From: Bacteroidaceae bacterium
Lineage (GTDB): Bacteria > Bacteroidota > Bacteroidia > Bacteroidales > Bacteroidaceae
DNA length: 64,000 nt
Direction of reading: 5' to 3'
NCBI GenBank assembly: GCA_017522785.1
Contig: JAFWYF010000006.1
Span: 85,184-149,183, forward strand
Positions 9,403 through 18,062 of the stretch are shown piece by piece. Made by a program: the position numbers and the translations under genes. The notes beneath the pieces were generated by a model that did no database searches, was not told the origin of the DNA, and saw nothing but the letters and a program-made list of their open reading frames with translations. The stretch's first letter is position 1; every line of letters begins with the position of its first letter.

Positions 9403-10686
9403 TTATAATATGAATTTCATTAAGAAGAATGCACCCAAGATATACATTCCTATTTTAACTTTCTTGAAATTGCCACTAAGCATGTTTATCAATATATAAC
9501 TTAGATGACCAAGCACAATTCCATCTGAAATGCTATATGACAGTGGCATAAAAATCATACATACAAAAGCCGGAATAGCCTCGGAGTAATCATTGAAATT
9601 CACCTTTAGAACCGAAGACATCATCATAAGACCCACAAGAACCAAAACAGGCGCTGTCGCTGCTGCGGGAATTGCAAGGAACAATGGCGCAAAGAATAGT
9701 GCTACCAAGAAACAACATCCTGTAACAAATGCGGTAAGACCACTGCGACCACCTTCGTTCACTCCGGCTGCACTCTCTACATAAACAGCAACGGTACTTG
9801 TACCCATAACTGCTCCGGCTGTGGTAGCAACAGAGTCTACCATAAATACCTCTTTTAATCGGGGTATTTTACCATCTTTAACCATGCCTGCGCGTGTGGT
9901 AACACCAATAACAGTTCCAATACAATCGAATAGGTCAACAAAGAGGAATGTAAATACAATTACAAGCATATCCTTTGTAAAAATGTGCGACCATTCGAAT
10001 TTGCAGAATATTGGCTCTATCGAAGGGGGAATACTGAACACACCATCGAACTTTGTAACCCCCAAGGGAATACCTATAATTGTTGTAACCAGAATACCAA
10101 AGAGTAGTGCGCCTTTTATGTTTTTTACTAAAAGAACCGATGTTATTACAATACCTATGACACCTAAAAGTGCAGAACCCGATGTCAAACTGCCAAGAGC
10201 AACCAAGGTGGCATCGTTGTTTACTATAATTCCGGCACTCTTCAATCCTATGAATGCAATATAAAGTCCTATACCGGCGCTGATAGAATTTTTTAATGTG
10301 TTGGGTAGAACATAAACAATTTTCTCACGTAGGTTGGTAACGGTCAAAAGGATGAAAACCAAACCTTCTAGGAACACTGCTGTGAGAGCGAATTGCCATG
10401 AGTAACCCATGACCATACACACTGTATAGGCAAAAAATGCATTCAACCCCATTCCGGGAGCAAGAGCCAACGGCAGTTTAGCATAAACTCCCATGAATAT
10501 TGTCGCCAATGCCGACATAACAACTGTTGTTGTAAATAAAGCTCCCTTGTCCATTCCTGTTTCACCGAGAATGTTCGGGTTTACAGCCAAAATATAGGCC
10601 ATAGTGAGAAATGTGGTTACACCGGCCATTATCTCTGTGCGAGTATTTGTCTCGCGTGGGTCGTACCCAAAAACTTTTTTAAGCAT
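9403..10686 (-). CDS. NCS2 family purine permease (AzgA/PbuG-like)
   Basis: Inner-membrane importer of the adenine/guanine/hypoxanthine branch of nucleobase-cation symporters. The 427-residue protein begins with the typical RETNTRTEIMAGVTTFLTMAYI and contains APGMGLNAFFAYTVC and FVDLFDCIGTVIGV, both characteristic of AzgA-type transporters. Twelve to fourteen membrane segments are visible. It forms a two-gene operon with the Tsx-like barrel, giving a plausible outer-plus-inner membrane uptake route. I saw no convincing purine riboswitch in its 83-base upstream gap. Confidence 0.93.
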   Translation of the reverse strand: MLKKVFGYDPRETNTRTEIMAGVTTFLTMAYILAVNPNILGETGMDKGALFTTTVVMSALATIFMGVYAKLPLALAPGMGLNAFFAYTVCMVMGYSWQFALTAVFLEGLVFILLTVTNLREKIVYVLPNTLKNSISAGIGLYIAFIGLKSAGIIVNNDATLVALGSLTSGSALLGVIGIVITSVLLVKNIKGALLFGILVTTIIGIPLGVTKFDGVFSIPPSIEPIFCKFEWSHIFTKDMLVIVFTFLFVDLFDCIGTVIGVTTRAGMVKDGKIPRLKEVFMVDSVATTAGAVMGTSTVAVYVESAAGVNEGGRSGLTAFVTGCCFLVALFFAPLFLAIPAAATAPVLVLVGLMMMSSVLKVNFNDYSEAIPAFVCMIFMPLSYSISDGIVLGHLSYILINMLSGNFKKVKIGMYILGAFFLMKFIL

Positions 10687-10717
10687 CTGTTTTAATTTGT
10701 ATTAAGTAATAGAAATG

Positions 10718-10725
10718 CAAACTTA
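10718..10725 (-). promoter_or_regulatory. -7 element for the purine permease operon
   Basis: On the minus strand this reads TAAGTTTG, a full match to TAnnTTTG, about 30 bases before the permease ATG. An ATTG lies 17 bases upstream, slightly closer than the usual 19-21. Confidence 0.45.
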
Positions 10726-10769
10726 CATATTTTTTTAAATTACAATCTTTTTATGCCCGAAACAACCAT

Positions 10770-12143
10770 TCATTTGCAAAGAAGGGTGCATACTTTATCT
10801 TGCCACATGCGTACGGCATGTGAGTTCATGGAATTCTGATTGAATATAACAAAAGCCAAAGTGTGCCCATTGGTGGCTTGAACATACCCCGCCAGAGTAC
10901 ATACACCTTTCACCGTTCCTGTTTTTGCATGTATCTTTTTGTATGCACTACTATTTTTTGTTCTGTGTTTCATTGTTCCACTTACTCCCGAAACAGGTAG
11001 CGATTTATATATTACATCAAAAATATCGGAATTGTGATATGCGTGACGTAGTACCTTAATCAACATTTCTGCCGATAGATAGTTGTACAATGAAAGTCCG
11101 GAACCATCTGCAATATTATATTCTGTTTCTGCTTTTATTGTATAATCGAGGAATGCTTTAATAATCTCGGGCCCCATCTTTTGGTGCACCGGGCGCTCTC
11201 CAAATAGCGCTCCCAGATGGTAAGTTAGAGCCTCTGCACACAAATTGTTGCTCTCCATGAGTGCCTCGTGAATTACATCTGCTATCGGTTGTTCTGTTTG
11301 GTGGAGTAAAGTTGCATCAGTTGGTGTTTCGGCAAATGCGCAATGTTTTATATCAACTTCTTTTTCAGAAAGGCGCTCTTTTGCGACGGTAATAAAATAA
11401 TTTTGTGAGGAATATAAATTCATCTTCTCGCTTTTGGGTGCATTGCAGTCGCCACGTAGGCGTATAGTGTTGCAGTTCTCTAGCCAATCACGTAATATGG
11501 TAAATTTGCTACCACTATCTACATAACTGACAGCCTCATTTACAATTGTGTAAAAAGCCGATTTTGGAGTACATTCAACAATTGGTGGCTCGCCTTTGCT
11601 CGAAGGTTTTGCCGAAACCTCGACACAACCTCCACATAGCATTAATGGAGAAATATACGGTTGAAACTCCCATGGAGTGTCATCCCACGACCATCCCGGC
11701 CCCCAATAGACCGAATCCATAAATGTGCAATCGGCAAAAAGTGTGTCTACTGAAATCTTCTTGGGAATGGTTGCAAGCATATCCAATAAATCATCTTCAT
11801 TAAACAGTGGGTCTATCTCGCCTTTTATGTATAGATTTGTTCCACCCGAAATATTTTTCTTCTCATATAACGATGTCTTTATTGTGTAATCGCGTCCTAA
11901 TCGCTCGAGTGCAACAACCGAGGTTAGCAATTTTAGCGACGATGCTGGGCGACATAATTTGTTTTCTCTATATGTGTACAACATGCTGTCTGCATCTAGG
12001 TCGTATATGGCCAGTGAAACGTCGCTGTCATGAAAAAGAGTATCTTTCAGCAAGAAGTCAATGCTTTTTGAAAGGCTTTGTGCAAAAACCGACGTATATA
12101 GAAAAAATGTGATGAAAACAGTTGATATTGTTTTAGTAATCAT
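10770..12143 (-). CDS. dacB: D-alanyl-D-alanine carboxypeptidase/endopeptidase (PBP4, peptidase S13)
   Basis: Periplasmic low-molecular-mass penicillin-binding protein that trims or cuts peptidoglycan cross-links. From the ATG at 12143 the protein has a signal peptide (MITKTISTVFITFFLY, cleavage after FAQ), the SxxK catalytic motif SSLK (residues 68-71), an SNN motif in MESNNLCAEAL and the KTG motif in HAKTGTVKG. The frame opens 45 bases earlier, but the later ATG directly precedes the signal sequence and is preferred. Length of 457 residues fits S13 enzymes. It is divergent from nadB. Confidence 0.9.
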   Translation of the reverse strand: MITKTISTVFITFFLYTSVFAQSLSKSIDFLLKDTLFHDSDVSLAIYDLDADSMLYTYRENKLCRPASSLKLLTSVVALERLGRDYTIKTSLYEKKNISGGTNLYIKGEIDPLFNEDDLLDMLATIPKKISVDTLFADCTFMDSVYWGPGWSWDDTPWEFQPYISPLMLCGGCVEVSAKPSSKGEPPIVECTPKSAFYTIVNEAVSYVDSGSKFTILRDWLENCNTIRLRGDCNAPKSEKMNLYSSQNYFITVAKERLSEKEVDIKHCAFAETPTDATLLHQTEQPIADVIHEALMESNNLCAEALTYHLGALFGERPVHQKMGPEIIKAFLDYTIKAETEYNIADGSGLSLYNYLSAEMLIKVLRHAYHNSDIFDVIYKSLPVSGVSGTMKHRTKNSSAYKKIHAKTGTVKGVCTLAGYVQATNGHTLAFVIFNQNSMNSHAVRMWQDKVCTLLCK

Positions 12144-12236
12144 GTTGAAAACCCGGTTGTGAAAAATAATTTTGGTAAAACTACTCAATATTTATCTAAT
12201 TCTTGCCACAAGATGCTTTTTTCTTTATGTTTTTTG

Positions 12237-12244
12237 TATTTTTG
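12237..12244 (+). promoter_or_regulatory. Probable -7 element for nadB
   Basis: TATTTTTG matches TAnnTTTG and lies 50 bases before the nadB ATG. No exact TTTG is found at the expected -33 position, only a T-rich stretch. Confidence 0.4.
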
Positions 12245-12293
12245 CATCGTTGTCGTGCCAATAAATGGTGTAGCAACAAAATAAAAGACGAAT

Positions 12294-13865
12294 ATGGTTA
12301 AGAAATTCGATTTTTTGGTAATCGGGTCCGGTATTGCCGGTATGAGTTTTGCCCTTAAAGTGGCGCATAGAGGCACTGTAGCTCTTATATGTAAAACGAC
12401 ACTTGAAGATGCAAACACCTATTTTGCGCAAGGTGGTGTTGCATCAGTAACTAATCTTCTTGTCGATAATTTCGAGAAACATATCGAAGATACGATGATA
12501 GCCGGCGACCATATCAGCGACCGTGCGGCAGTAGAAAAGGTCGTCAAAGAGGCGCCCGAACAAATTCAGCAACTAATAAATTGGGGTGTCGATTTTGACA
12601 AGAAAGAGAATGGAGAATTCGATTTGCATCGCGAAGGCGGACACTCTGAGTTCCGTATTTTACATCATGCCGATAATACGGGTGCAGAAATTCAAAAATC
12701 TCTTATAAAAGCGCTACACAGACATCCCAATATCTCAATATTCGAGAACCATTTCGCAATAGAGCTACTTACGCAACACCATTTGGGTGTAACAGTTACT
12801 CGTCAAACGCCCGACATTGAGTGTTATGGTGCTTATGTGCTTGATATTGCAACAAATGAGGTGCATACATTCCTAAGTAAAGTAACTCTCATGGCTACCG
12901 GAGGTTGCGGTGCTGTTTATAAGACTACAACAAATCCATTAGTGGCTACCGGTGATGGTATCGCAATGGTTTATAGAGCCAAAGGAACAGTAAAGGATAT
13001 GGAATTTGTGCAGTTTCACCCTACAGCATTGTATCATCCCGGCGACAGACCGTCATTCCTAATCACAGAGGCCATGCGCGGATATGGTGGCATATTGCGC
13101 ACACAAGATGGCAAGGAGTTTATGCAAAAATACGATGAACGTCTTTCGCTCGCACCAAGAGATATAGTCGCTCGTGCCATAGACAATGAAATGAAAACAC
13201 GTGGTGAGGAACATGTCTATCTGGATGTTACACACAAAGATGCCGAAGAGACAAAACGCCACTTTCCCAACATATATGAGAAATGCCTCTCTTTGGGTAT
13301 AGATATAACAAAAGATTATATCCCTGTAGCTCCGGCTGCACACTATTTGTGTGGAGGTATAAAAGTCGATTTAAATGCTGCATCGAGTATCCGAAGATTG
13401 TATGCTGTAGGTGAATGTTCTTGCACCGGTTTGCATGGCGGTAATCGTTTGGCGAGCAACTCATTGATTGAAGCTGTTGTTTATGCCGATGCGGCTGCCA
13501 AACACTCACTCTCTGTCATAGATAATTATACCTTTAATGACAATATCCCACAGTGGAACGACGAAGGTACAAAGATGAATGAAGAGATGGTGCTCATTTC
13601 GCAAGATGTCAAGGAGGTTGGCCAAATTATGAGCACATACGTAGGCATCGTTCGAAGCGACTTGCGTTTGAAACGTGCATGGCAACGTCTCGACCTGCTC
13701 TATGAAGAGACCGAAGAGCTCTTTAAGCGTAGTGTAATAAGTAAAGAGTTGTGTGAACTTCGTAACATCATAAATGTCGGCTACCTCATTATGAGGCAGG
13801 CAATAGAACGTAAGGAGAGCCGAGGATTGCATTACAACATCGACCATTTAAAGCGAGATAAATAA
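12294..13865 (+). CDS. nadB: L-aspartate oxidase (NadB)
   Basis: FAD flavoprotein that oxidises L-aspartate to iminoaspartate, the first step of de novo NAD synthesis. The N-terminus has the dinucleotide-binding fold VIGSGIAGMSFAL. Family landmarks are YFAQGGVASV, EGGHSEFRILHHADNTG, FVQFHPTAL and CTGLHGGNRLASNSLIEAV. The protein is 523 residues, normal length. nadA and nadC are not in this window. A strong terminator follows. Confidence 0.97.
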   Translation: MVKKFDFLVIGSGIAGMSFALKVAHRGTVALICKTTLEDANTYFAQGGVASVTNLLVDNFEKHIEDTMIAGDHISDRAAVEKVVKEAPEQIQQLINWGVDFDKKENGEFDLHREGGHSEFRILHHADNTGAEIQKSLIKALHRHPNISIFENHFAIELLTQHHLGVTVTRQTPDIECYGAYVLDIATNEVHTFLSKVTLMATGGCGAVYKTTTNPLVATGDGIAMVYRAKGTVKDMEFVQFHPTALYHPGDRPSFLITEAMRGYGGILRTQDGKEFMQKYDERLSLAPRDIVARAIDNEMKTRGEEHVYLDVTHKDAEETKRHFPNIYEKCLSLGIDITKDYIPVAPAAHYLCGGIKVDLNAASSIRRLYAVGECSCTGLHGGNRLASNSLIEAVVYADAAAKHSLSVIDNYTFNDNIPQWNDEGTKMNEEMVLISQDVKEVGQIMSTYVGIVRSDLRLKRAWQRLDLLYEETEELFKRSVISKELCELRNIINVGYLIMRQAIERKESRGLHYNIDHLKRDK

Positions 13866-13900
13866 AAAAAAGGCTATGCTTAGGCATAAAATTGGATAAA

Positions 13901-13938
13901 AAACAAACGAAGTGTACTGGTGCACTTCGTTTGTTTTT
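13901..13938 (+). terminator. Intrinsic terminator after nadB
   Basis: A 16-base inverted repeat (13901-13916 with 13921-13936, one mismatch; core ACAAACGAAGTG) followed by a T-rich tail. Confidence 0.8.
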
Positions 13939-14009
13939 ATTTATTTTTTTAATCGATATAATGCGTTGAAAAACATTCGTAAAATTGCCTTAATTTAGGA
14001 TTGTTTTAT

Positions 14010-14041
14010 ATTGGAAATTAGACAAAAAAAAACTAACTTCG
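14010..14041 (+). promoter_or_regulatory. Possible promoter for purH and the elongation block
   Basis: ATTG at 14010-14013, a 20-base spacer and TAACTTCG at 14034-14041 (one mismatch to TAnnTTTG). This would give a leader of about 85 bases before purH. I could not assign the leader to a known riboswitch. Confidence 0.4.
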
Positions 14042-14131
14042 CGACAAATTGAGGTATCCTTTGAGGTGCCTTTTGTAAGGTGGTGTAAGCCAATATTTTA
14101 CAAAATATGAATAAATTAAAACCAAGTTAAT

Positions 14132-15655
14132 ATGTCTACTAAAAAAATTAAATCAGCACTAGTTTCCGTTTTTCATAAAGACGGCTTAGACGAAATCATT
14201 AATCGTTTGCATGCCGACGGAGTAAAACTAATCTCAACAGGAGGTACAAAAGAATTTATCGAGTCGTTGAACATTCCCTGTACATCGGTTGAGAGTATTA
14301 CAGGTTATCCTTCCATTTTGGGTGGTAGAGTGAAAACGTTGCATCCCAAGGTGTTCGGCGGCATATTAGGACGTCGCGAATTGGAAAAAGACCAGCAACA
14401 GATGGCAGAATATGAGATTCCTTCAATAGACCTAGTCATTGTAGACCTCTATCCCTTTGAGCAGACTGTTGCGTCTGGAGCGCCTGAGGCCGATATTATT
14501 GAGAAAATAGATATAGGCGGAATCTCATTAATTCGTGCTGCTGCCAAAAACTTTAACGATGTTGTGATTGTAGCAAGCAAAGCACAATACCAGCCTTTGT
14601 TGGATATACTAAAGAACAACGGTGCAGAGACAACACTCGAAGAGCGTCGTTTCTTTGCGCGTGAGGCTTTTGCTGTTTCGTCTTCTTACGATTCTGCAAT
14701 CTTCAACTACTTCAGTGGCGATGAGCAAAGCGCTTTCCGTTATGCAAAAGATTGTCCTATGAGCTTGCGCTATGGCGAGAATCCTCATCAAAAAGGTGCT
14801 TTCTTTGGCGATTTTAACAAAATATTCAATCAAATACATGGTAAGGAAATCTCCTATAACAACCTATTGGATATTCATGCGGCAGTAGAACTCATTCACG
14901 ATTTTGCCGGCGAGACAACATTTGCAATTCTCAAACACAACAATGCATGTGGTTTGGCATCGCGCCCCACAGTTTTAGAGGCATGGCAGGCGGCATTGGC
15001 CGGCGACCCAGTTTCGGCATTCGGTGGTGTTCTCATCACTAACAGCGTAATAGACAAGGCTACAGCTGAGGCTATCAACGAAATTTTCTTTGAGGTGGTA
15101 ATTGCTCCCGATTACGAGATGGATGCTCTCGAGGTTCTTACACAAAAGAAGAATCGTATCATTCTTGTTCACAAGGCTACAGACATGCCACAGCAAACAT
15201 TCCGTAGTGTGTTGAATGGTGTGTTGGTTCAGGAGCGTGATGCAAAGGTTGAAACAATTGAGGATTTGAAAACAGTTTCACAGGCTGTACCTACCGATAG
15301 CGAAATAGAGGATATGCTTTTTGCCAATAAAATAGTTAAGCACAGCAAGAGCAATGCAATTGTACTTGCAAAGGGTAAACAACTCATTGCAAGTGGTGTT
15401 GGTCAAACATCACGTGTCGATTCATTGAGACACGCAATTGAGAAAGCCGGAACATTCGGTTTCTCTTTGCAGGGTGCTGTTATGGCAAGTGATGCATTCT
15501 TCCCCTTCCCCGATTGTGTACAAATTGCTCACGAGGCTGGTGTTACAGCTGTTATTCATCCGGGAGGTTCAATCAGAGACAAAGAGTCAGTAGATTATTG
15601 CGATGCTAATGGTGTTTCAATGGTTACAACCGGTTTCCGTCATTTTAAACATTAA
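14132..15655 (+). CDS. purH: Bifunctional AICAR transformylase / IMP cyclohydrolase (PurH)
   Basis: Catalyses the last two steps of de novo IMP synthesis. The N-terminal MGS-like cyclohydrolase domain has the motif KLISTGGT and SILGGRVKTLHPKV. The C-terminal transformylase half contains KHNNACGLA, DPVSAFGGV and IVLAKGKQLIASGVGQTSRVD in two parts. The 507-residue length is standard. mreB begins 13 bases after the stop, so purH probably leads the transcript that includes the cell-shape genes. Confidence 0.97.
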   Translation: MSTKKIKSALVSVFHKDGLDEIINRLHADGVKLISTGGTKEFIESLNIPCTSVESITGYPSILGGRVKTLHPKVFGGILGRRELEKDQQQMAEYEIPSIDLVIVDLYPFEQTVASGAPEADIIEKIDIGGISLIRAAAKNFNDVVIVASKAQYQPLLDILKNNGAETTLEERRFFAREAFAVSSSYDSAIFNYFSGDEQSAFRYAKDCPMSLRYGENPHQKGAFFGDFNKIFNQIHGKEISYNNLLDIHAAVELIHDFAGETTFAILKHNNACGLASRPTVLEAWQAALAGDPVSAFGGVLITNSVIDKATAEAINEIFFEVVIAPDYEMDALEVLTQKKNRIILVHKATDMPQQTFRSVLNGVLVQERDAKVETIEDLKTVSQAVPTDSEIEDMLFANKIVKHSKSNAIVLAKGKQLIASGVGQTSRVDSLRHAIEKAGTFGFSLQGAVMASDAFFPFPDCVQIAHEAGVTAVIHPGGSIRDKESVDYCDANGVSMVTTGFRHFKH

Positions 15656-15668
15656 TTTTTAAAACAGA

Positions 15669-16688
15669 ATGGGACTTTTTTCATTTACACAAGATGTAGC
15701 AATTGACCTTGGTACTGCCAATACCATCATCACCTACAATGGTAAGATTGTGGTAGATGAACCATCGGTAGTTGCGATAGAGACATCGACCCGCAAGTTG
15801 TTTGCGGTTGGAGATCGTGCAAAACAGATGCACGAAAAGACTAACCCTAAAATTCAAACAATACGTCCTTTGCGCGATGGAGTTATTGCCGACTTCTATG
15901 CTTGTGAGCAGATGATGCGCGGACTCATCGACAAGGTGAACATGGGTAGCAAGCTCTTTACACCTTCGTTACGCATGGTTATAGGTGTTCCTTATGGCTC
16001 AACCGAGGTGGAATTACGTGCTGTGCGCGACTCGGCAGAGCATGCAGGTGGTCGCGACGTATATCTTATCTACGAGCCTATGGCATCGGCATTGGGTATT
16101 GGTTTGGACGTTACAGCGCCCGAAGGAAACATGGTGGTAGACATTGGTGGTGGTTCAACTGAAATTGCAGTAATCTCACTCGGAGGTATAGTTTCTAATG
16201 GTTCTTTACGTATTGCCGGCGACGACTTTACTGCCGATATACAGGATTATATGGGACGTCAGCATAATGTGCGCGTGAGTGAGCGCATGGCAGAGCGTAT
16301 CAAGATACATGTAGGTTCTGCATTAACCGACCTAGGCGATGATGCTCCTCAGGACTATTTGGTACATGGCCCCAATAAAATTACAGCAATGCCAATTGAG
16401 GTACCTGTAAACTACAAAGAGATTGCACATTGTATCGATAAGTCTATTACTAAGATAGAAAACGCTATTATAAATGCATTGGAAGCTACTCCTCCCGAAT
16501 TGTATGCCGATATTGTTCACAACGGAATATATTTGGCCGGTGGTGGAGCATTGCTTCGTGGTCTCGACAAACGTTTGTCCGATAAGATAAACATTCCCTT
16601 CCACATTGCCGAGAATCCTCTCTATTGTGTAGCAAGGGGTACAGCACTTGCTCTCAACGATTTGACATATCCATTCTTAATGAGATAA
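15669..16688 (+). CDS. mreB: Rod-shape determining protein MreB
   Basis: Bacterial actin that forms membrane-bound filaments guiding the elongasome. The 339-residue protein has the actin ATPase motifs AIDLGTANTIIT (phosphate 1), VVDIGGGSTEIAVI (phosphate 2) and GIYLAGGGALLRGLD (adenosine). It is the first gene of mreB-mreC-mreD-mrdA-rodA, all on + with short gaps or overlaps, the conserved arrangement for lateral wall synthesis. Confidence 0.98.
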   Translation: MGLFSFTQDVAIDLGTANTIITYNGKIVVDEPSVVAIETSTRKLFAVGDRAKQMHEKTNPKIQTIRPLRDGVIADFYACEQMMRGLIDKVNMGSKLFTPSLRMVIGVPYGSTEVELRAVRDSAEHAGGRDVYLIYEPMASALGIGLDVTAPEGNMVVDIGGGSTEIAVISLGGIVSNGSLRIAGDDFTADIQDYMGRQHNVRVSERMAERIKIHVGSALTDLGDDAPQDYLVHGPNKITAMPIEVPVNYKEIAHCIDKSITKIENAIINALEATPPELYADIVHNGIYLAGGGALLRGLDKRLSDKINIPFHIAENPLYCVARGTALALNDLTYPFLMR

Positions 16689-16707
16689 CTATCACAAAAG
16701 AGAGACC

Positions 16708-17550
16708 GTGCAAGTTCTGTTAAATTTCTTTATAAAGCATAATCACTGGTTCCTGTTCCTACTATTGGAGGGAATCAGTTTTATGCTAATAGTACGTTTC
16801 AACAACTACCAAAGTGCATCATTCTTTACAGCCACCAATAGAGTAGCAGGCGATGTTTACAGCATGATAACAAATGTAAATGCCTACTTTGGTCTAAAGA
16901 AAGAGAATGAAGAGTTGTTGAAACATAATCTGGATTTAACAAAAGAACTTACAGAACTACAGGAACAACTTGCTACATTGACAGCACGTGAGGCTCTGGA
17001 CAGCAATGCTGTATATGAACGCAACAGAGAGCGATATCTCTTTAATACAGCACGAGTGGTGAACAATTCGTTGAATTCGTTCAACAATTATATTGTTCTA
17101 GATAAAGGAACTGCCGATGGTGTACATCCCGAAATGGGTGTATTTGGTAATGATGGAGTTGTTGGTGTAATTTATACAGCATCGGAGCACTATTCACTTG
17201 TGGTACCTTTGCTAAACAGCAAAAGCAATATAAGTTGCAGAGTGCGCAACAATGACAATTTCTGTACATTGCAGTGGGATGGAGAGGATATTTCTTATTC
17301 CTATCTCATAGATTTGCCTCGATACACAAAGTTCGAGCAAGGCGATACTGTAGTAACAAGTGGTTTTTCATCAATATTCCCCGGAGATATCCCTGTTGGA
17401 ATTATTGATAGGGTAGAGGAGTCAAAGAATGGAATGTTCTATCGAGCACGAGTGAAAATACTGACCGATTTTGCCAGCCTAAACTCAGTCTATGTAATTG
17501 GAAACAGGGGGTACGAAGAGCAACAGGAACTTGAAAATAAAAAGCCATAA
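16708..17550 (+). CDS. mreC: Rod-shape determining protein MreC, GTG start
   Basis: Single-pass inner-membrane scaffold linking MreB to PBP2 and RodA. An N-terminal membrane segment (about residues 10-28) is followed by a coiled coil (about 65-100) and the beta-rich periplasmic domain, with the recognisable stretch TARVVNNSLNSFNNYIVLDKG. The start is GTG at 16708, preceded by an AAAGAGAGA purine tract; the next in-frame ATG would remove the membrane anchor, so GTG is likely real. Length 280 residues. Confidence 0.93.
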   Translation: MQVLLNFFIKHNHWFLFLLLEGISFMLIVRFNNYQSASFFTATNRVAGDVYSMITNVNAYFGLKKENEELLKHNLDLTKELTELQEQLATLTAREALDSNAVYERNRERYLFNTARVVNNSLNSFNNYIVLDKGTADGVHPEMGVFGNDGVVGVIYTASEHYSLVVPLLNSKSNISCRVRNNDNFCTLQWDGEDISYSYLIDLPRYTKFEQGDTVVTSGFSSIFPGDIPVGIIDRVEESKNGMFYRARVKILTDFASLNSVYVIGNRGYEEQQELENKKP

Positions 17551-17553
17551 TAA

Positions 17554-18054
17554 ATGACACGTACGTATCTCATAAGGTTCTGTAATTTTGTGATATTGGC
17601 ACTGGTTCAGGTGCTGATATTTAGCAATATTCATCTTTTTGGGTATGCTACGGCCTATATCTATCTGCTGTTTATTCTAAAACTGCCACGCCTGACTTCT
17701 CGTAACGAACTATTGATGTGGGGTTTCTTCTTAGGACTAATAGTGGATATCTTTGGAAACACTCCCGGAATAAATGCGATGGCTGCGACAGCAGTAGCAT
17801 TTACCCGAAATAGTATAATGTCGGCATTTATTACAAAAGAAACCGCCGACGATTTTATCCCAAGCGTGCATAATGTCGGAGTAGCAAGGTATTTAAGTTA
17901 CGCTTTGGTATGTCTATTGCAATTCTATATCCTGCTTTTCATTCTAGAATTGTTTACAATAAATTATCCTATTCCCTTGCTCATAAATGTTTCAAGCAGT
18001 TGTCTGCTTACAATGCTGTTCATTGCAGTTGCCGAGTTCTTTACCCGTAAATAA
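17554..18054 (+). CDS. mreD: Rod-shape determining protein MreD
   Basis: Small polytopic inner-membrane protein of the elongasome with about five or six helices. Sequence conservation in MreD is low, so the call rests on size (166 residues), hydrophobicity, the segment GFFLGLIVDIFGNTPGINAM typical of the family, and its position three bases after mreC and eight before mrdA. Confidence 0.9.
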   Translation: MTRTYLIRFCNFVILALVQVLIFSNIHLFGYATAYIYLLFILKLPRLTSRNELLMWGFFLGLIVDIFGNTPGINAMAATAVAFTRNSIMSAFITKETADDFIPSVHNVGVARYLSYALVCLLQFYILLFILELFTINYPIPLLINVSSSCLLTMLFIAVAEFFTRK

Positions 18055-18062
18055 AAAGCTTT

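Noticed and set aside
10687..10769. Purine riboswitch upstream of the NCS2 permease
   Set aside because: The gap is 83 bases, AT-rich, and lacks a three-way-junction pattern; only a promoter box is visible.
14042..14131. Riboswitch in the purH leader
   Set aside because: A short G-rich stretch is present (GAGGTATCC, GAGGTGCC) but no clear stem set or terminator; left as an unassigned leader.
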